Source: Bacteroidota bacterium
Lineage (GTDB): Bacteria; Bacteroidota; Bacteroidia; Flavobacteriales; Flavobacteriaceae
DNA: 64,000 nucleotides
Assembly: GCA_029557895.1 (NCBI GenBank)
Contig: JAKQHT010000010.1
Coordinates: 1 to 64,000, forward strand
Reading direction: 5' to 3'
Positions within the stretch are counted from its first letter, which is position 1; every line of letters starts with the position of its first letter. Shown here in pieces: positions 61,184-64,000 of the stretch. The position numbers and the translations under genes were made by a program. Under the pieces are notes generated by a model. It was not told the origin of the DNA. It saw only the letters and a program-made list of their open reading frames with translations, and ran no database searches.

Positions 61184-62197
61184 TTACACGATATTGACCT
61201 CTGTTGCCAGATTGATGTTAAAGATTCGGTAAATGGTTTTTCGAATGAGCTGTGAGAGTTCGAAGATGTCTTTCCCTTTGGCTCCGCCATAATTTACCAG
61301 AACCAAGGCTTGTTTTTTGTGGACACCATAATTGCTAAATGTTTTTCCCTTGAACCCTGCCTTTTCAATAAGCCAACCCGCGGGAATCTTCACTTCAGTA
61401 TCCGAAACCTTGTAATTGGGTATGTCCGGAAAATTGCGTTTCAGGTCATCAAGTTGCGCAATGGATATCACAGGATTCTTGAAAAAACTACCGCTGTTGC
61501 CTATCTCTTTCGGGTCTGGAAGTTTGCTCTGCCTAATGGCGATTACTGCGTTTGAGACGTCCCGTATGGTAGGATTGGCAATACCATTGGCTTCCAATTG
61601 TGCTTGGATGTCGCCATATTGTGTGCGAAGTTGATGATTGCCTTTGGTGAGACGTACCGTAACACTCGTTATGATGTATTTTCCTTTCTCTTGGTTCTTG
61701 AAGATGGATTCTCTATAACCAAAATTGCAGGCTTTGAGGTGGAATGTCTTTATTTTTTTTTCGCTGATATCAAATGCTTCACAACTGACGAACACATCTT
61801 TGAGCTCTACACCGTAGGCGCCAATGTTTTGTATGGGTGCACCGCCAACATTGCCGGGTATGAGAGATAGGTTTTCTACGCCGCCAAAATCTTTGGCAAT
61901 GCACCAAAGCACAAAATTGTGCCAGTTTTCGCCGGCATGGGCCCGTACATACACGTCGTTTTCTGTTTCTTCAACAATCTCGATGCCTTTAAGGGCTATA
62001 TGGATGACCAAGGTATCGATATCTTTCGTTAGAAGCATATTGCTGCCGCCACCAAGGATGAATGGGTGAGGATACTCGGGCATGGACAATAGGGCTGCCA
62101 ATTCATCAACAGATTGTACTTTCGCAAAGTGAGAGGCCACAGCTTCAATGCCAAAGGTATTGTATGGCTTAAGAGATTTGTTTTCTTCGATGTGCAT
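61184..62197 (-). CDS. murB: UDP-N-acetylenolpyruvoylglucosamine reductase MurB
   Basis: This 337-aa FAD enzyme makes UDP-N-acetylmuramate for peptidoglycan. Motifs are YNTFGIEA, ILGGGSNML (FAD binding), IPGNVGGAPIQNIGAYG and the catalytic Ser in GNSGSFFKNP, with C-terminal Glu in ATEVNIV. It is the type I form, as in E. coli. The aminotransferase upstream ends in a TGATG overlap with the murB ATG. Confidence 0.95.
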   Translation of the reverse strand: MHIEENKSLKPYNTFGIEAVASHFAKVQSVDELAALLSMPEYPHPFILGGGSNMLLTKDIDTLVIHIALKGIEIVEETENDVYVRAHAGENWHNFVLWCIAKDFGGVENLSLIPGNVGGAPIQNIGAYGVELKDVFVSCEAFDISEKKIKTFHLKACNFGYRESIFKNQEKGKYIITSVTVRLTKGNHQLRTQYGDIQAQLEANGIANPTIRDVSNAVIAIRQSKLPDPKEIGNSGSFFKNPVISIAQLDDLKRNFPDIPNYKVSDTEVKIPAGWLIEKAGFKGKTFSNYGVHKKQALVLVNYGGAKGKDIFELSQLIRKTIYRIFNINLATEVNIV

Positions 62198-63387
62198 CAG
62201 TCTTTGTAAACCTTGAGTGCCTCGCCCAAAATTTGTACCGCCGTTTTAAGGCTCTCTTCATTGAGCACATAAGCAATTCGAACTTGGTTAAGACCAACAC
62301 CTGGAGTTGAGTAAAACCCGGCTGCTGGCGCAACCATAACAGTCTGTTTGTTAATGTCAAAACTCTCTAAAAGCCATTGAGCAAAATGATCGGCATCTTT
62401 TATCGGCAGTTGTGCAATACAATAAAATGCACCGCTTGGTTTTGCCACTTTTACCCCGGGTATTTTTTGAAGTTCGCTGATTAGGGTATTGCGCCTTTTG
62501 GTGTATTCTTCAATAACTTCATCAAAATATGCTTGGGGCGTATCGAGTGCGGCTTCACTCGCTATCTGTGCAAATGTTGGCGGACTCAAACGTGCTTGGG
62601 CAAATTTTAAAGCGGTTTTAATGAATTCTTTGTTCCTTGACACCAAATACCCAATCCGTGCGCCGCACATACTGTAACGCTTTGATACAGAATCGACCAT
62701 GATGGCGTGGTTTTCCAAACCAGCTTCTTGCATGATGGAGTAGAATTCGGAGCCGTCATAGGCAAACTCGCGATAAACTTCGTCGGCAATAAGGAATAGG
62801 TCGTGTTTTTTTACGATGGCGGCCAGTTTTTTTATTTCTTCTTTTGAGTACAGATATCCCGTTGGGTTGCCCGGATTGCAAATGAGAATGGCTTTGGTCT
62901 TTGGCGTGATGAGTTCCTCGAAAGCTTCGATGGGTGGGAGCGCAAAATTGTCCTCGATTTTTGAGATAACCGGCACGACCTTGACGTTCGATGCTGTAGA
63001 AAAACCATTATAATTGGCATAGAAAGGCTCTGGTATGATAATCTCGTCGCCGTGATCCATGATACTGCCAAAAGCAAAGAGCAATGCCTCACTACCACCG
63101 GTAGTCACAATGATGTCGTTGTGCGATACATCGATATGGTTCTTTTTATAATAGGCTGCGATTTTCTTCCTATAGCCTTCAGACCCTTCAGATCGCGAAT
63201 AGGCAAGAATGTCTATAGAACTTTCTTTTATAGCCTCCAAAGCTATTGATGGGGTTTTGATATCGGGTTGGCCAATGTTCAAATGGTAAACGGTCTTTCC
63301 TTCTTGAAGCGCTTTTTCAGCATAAGGGACCAATTTTCTGATGGGCGACTCGGGCATGGATTGCCCTTTTTTCGAAATTTTTGGCAT
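62197..63387 (-). CDS. PLP-dependent aminotransferase (aspartate aminotransferase family, class I)
   Basis: This 396-aa fold-I aminotransferase has LNIGQPD, ICNPGNPTG, ADEVYREF and the PLP Lys in VDSVSKRYSMCGARIGY. The motifs place it in the class-I/II group near aspartate and aromatic aminotransferases, and the exact substrates are uncertain. I prefer the ATG at 63387; a TTG at 63408 would add seven residues. Its stop overlaps the murB start (TGATG). Confidence 0.87.
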   Translation of the reverse strand: MPKISKKGQSMPESPIRKLVPYAEKALQEGKTVYHLNIGQPDIKTPSIALEAIKESSIDILAYSRSEGSEGYRKKIAAYYKKNHIDVSHNDIIVTTGGSEALLFAFGSIMDHGDEIIIPEPFYANYNGFSTASNVKVVPVISKIEDNFALPPIEAFEELITPKTKAILICNPGNPTGYLYSKEEIKKLAAIVKKHDLFLIADEVYREFAYDGSEFYSIMQEAGLENHAIMVDSVSKRYSMCGARIGYLVSRNKEFIKTALKFAQARLSPPTFAQIASEAALDTPQAYFDEVIEEYTKRRNTLISELQKIPGVKVAKPSGAFYCIAQLPIKDADHFAQWLLESFDINKQTVMVAPAAGFYSTPGVGLNQVRIAYVLNEESLKTAVQILGEALKVYKD

Positions 63388-63505
63388 GGGTTGGTATTTG
63401 TCCGGCAAAGTTCAGAAAAATTATCTTAAAATTTCTCTAAGATAACCATTTAAAATGATTTGATGTCATAAAGATTTGTAAATTGGATTGCACTAAGCCA
63501 CGAAC

Positions 63506-64000
63506 ATGCACCATAATACCATATTTCTGTTTTATTTCCTTCTGGTGTGTACATTTGGATTTTCTCAAAGCAAGTTTCAAATCAAGAATTCCAAAAGCAC
63601 AAAAATCGAATTTGAACTGATAAATAATTTAATCGTTTTTCCATTGAAAGTCAACGGTGCAGAACTTTCGTTTCTGCTGGATTCAGGAGTAAGCAAACCG
63701 ATACTCTTCAACATTGTCAACATGTCAGACTCGCTCCACATCAACCATGTTGAGAGCATCTATATAAGAGGTCTTGGCGACCAAGGTTCGGTAGAGGCAT
63801 TGAAGTCCAAAAAGAATGTGATCCAGGTGGGCGAGGCAGTAAAGGACGATCAAGATATTTTTGTAATTTTTGATGAAGACATAAATTTTACCCCCCGCCT
63901 CGGTGTGCCTGTCCATGGCATTATTGGCTATGATATTTTTAAGGATTTTATCGTTGAGGTCAACTATGCTTCAAAATACCTTATGCTTTTCGATCCTAAA
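63506..64000 (+). CDS. Retropepsin-like aspartic protease family protein (3' partial)
   Basis: From the ATG at 63506 the frame is open for 165 codons to the end of the window. It has a signal peptide (TFGFSQSK), the catalytic motif LLDSGVSKP (Asp59, DSG type) and a later VHGIIGYDIFKDF segment typical of the retropepsin-like flap and second beta-lobe. Relatives in Bacteroidota carry a C-terminal PDZ domain, which would lie outside. It is probably periplasmic. The missing 3' end prevents a full description. Confidence 0.82.
   Translation, partial: MHHNTIFLFYFLLVCTFGFSQSKFQIKNSKSTKIEFELINNLIVFPLKVNGAELSFLLDSGVSKPILFNIVNMSDSLHINHVESIYIRGLGDQGSVEALKSKKNVIQVGEAVKDDQDIFVIFDEDINFTPRLGVPVHGIIGYDIFKDFIVEVNYASKYLMLFDPK

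Overview
The window reads as a chromosomal segment of a marine-type member of the Flavobacteriaceae (Bacteroidota). The evidence is a type IX secretion C-terminal signal on a giant secreted protein, many short lipoprotein signals of the form hydrophobic-SC-K, -7 boxes of the TAnnTTTG type instead of E. coli -10 boxes, mevalonate-pathway genes, a kynurenine pathway, and AT-leaning DNA with dense, often overlapping operons. There is one tRNA (Phe, GAA), no rRNA, no CRISPR array, no insertion sequence and no recognisable prophage.

Layout. (1) 1-8.95 kb: an alpha-glucan utilisation operon made of a neopullulanase/cyclomaltodextrinase (5' end outside the window), an alpha/beta-hydrolase esterase, a GH31 alpha-glucosidase and two GH13 lipoproteins. 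It runs by stop/start overlap into msrB and msrA. (2) 9.1-19.4 kb: tesB from a canonical promoter, a HI0933-type flavoprotein, then mvaD, mevalonate kinase and a UbiA prenyltransferase. A diverged pseudouridine-synthase homologue lacking the catalytic Asp follows, then a possible gene remnant and a polyamine operon (arginine decarboxylase, agmatinase, deoxyhypusine-synthase-like protein, small acidic protein). (3) 19.5-25.1 kb: a VOC protein facing a minus-strand cluster of three glycosyltransferases, purine nucleoside phosphorylase and a DUF2064 protein, then tRNA-Phe. (4) 25.3-31.9 kb: coaX, an outer-membrane barrel, a TPR protein, LptC, a 64-aa membrane protein and PpiD, which together form an envelope-biogenesis block.

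(5) 32.0-35.2 kb: a DUF4136 lipoprotein, urocanate hydratase and a 53-aa Cys-rich protein on minus, and a small membrane HExxH protein on plus. (6) 35.35-41.0 kb: a 1707-aa CUB-domain surface protein with a T9SS tail and a secreted companion. (7) 41.2-45.3 kb: a D-cysteine desulfhydrase/ACC deaminase homologue, a GH73-LysM lipoprotein, and hemL-DUF1697-apt, a block clearly more AT-rich than its surroundings. (8) 45.3-48.8 kb: kynurenine degradation (RidA, kynurenine 3-monooxygenase, kynureninase). (9) 49.0-58.7 kb: a zinc-ribbon-family coiled-coil protein without its Cys residues, NIF3, lpxK, a TPR hybrid histidine kinase, GAPDH, lipA, an ECF sigma factor overlapping a GT2, and a small membrane protein. 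(10) 58.8-64 kb: aquaporin Z, an ECF sigma/anti-sigma pair, murB with an aminotransferase, and the start of a retropepsin-like protease cut by the window end.

Most of the content is recognisable housekeeping or carbohydrate metabolism. The points that deserve a second look are the active-site-less pseudouridine synthase homologue, the composition-shifted hemL block, a 22-25% G+C domain inside the giant CUB protein, the bacterial deoxyhypusine-synthase-like operon with its Asp/Met-rich partner, and several promoters that share an unusual TTG-N12-TAnnTTTG spacing. No completely new multi-gene system was found.
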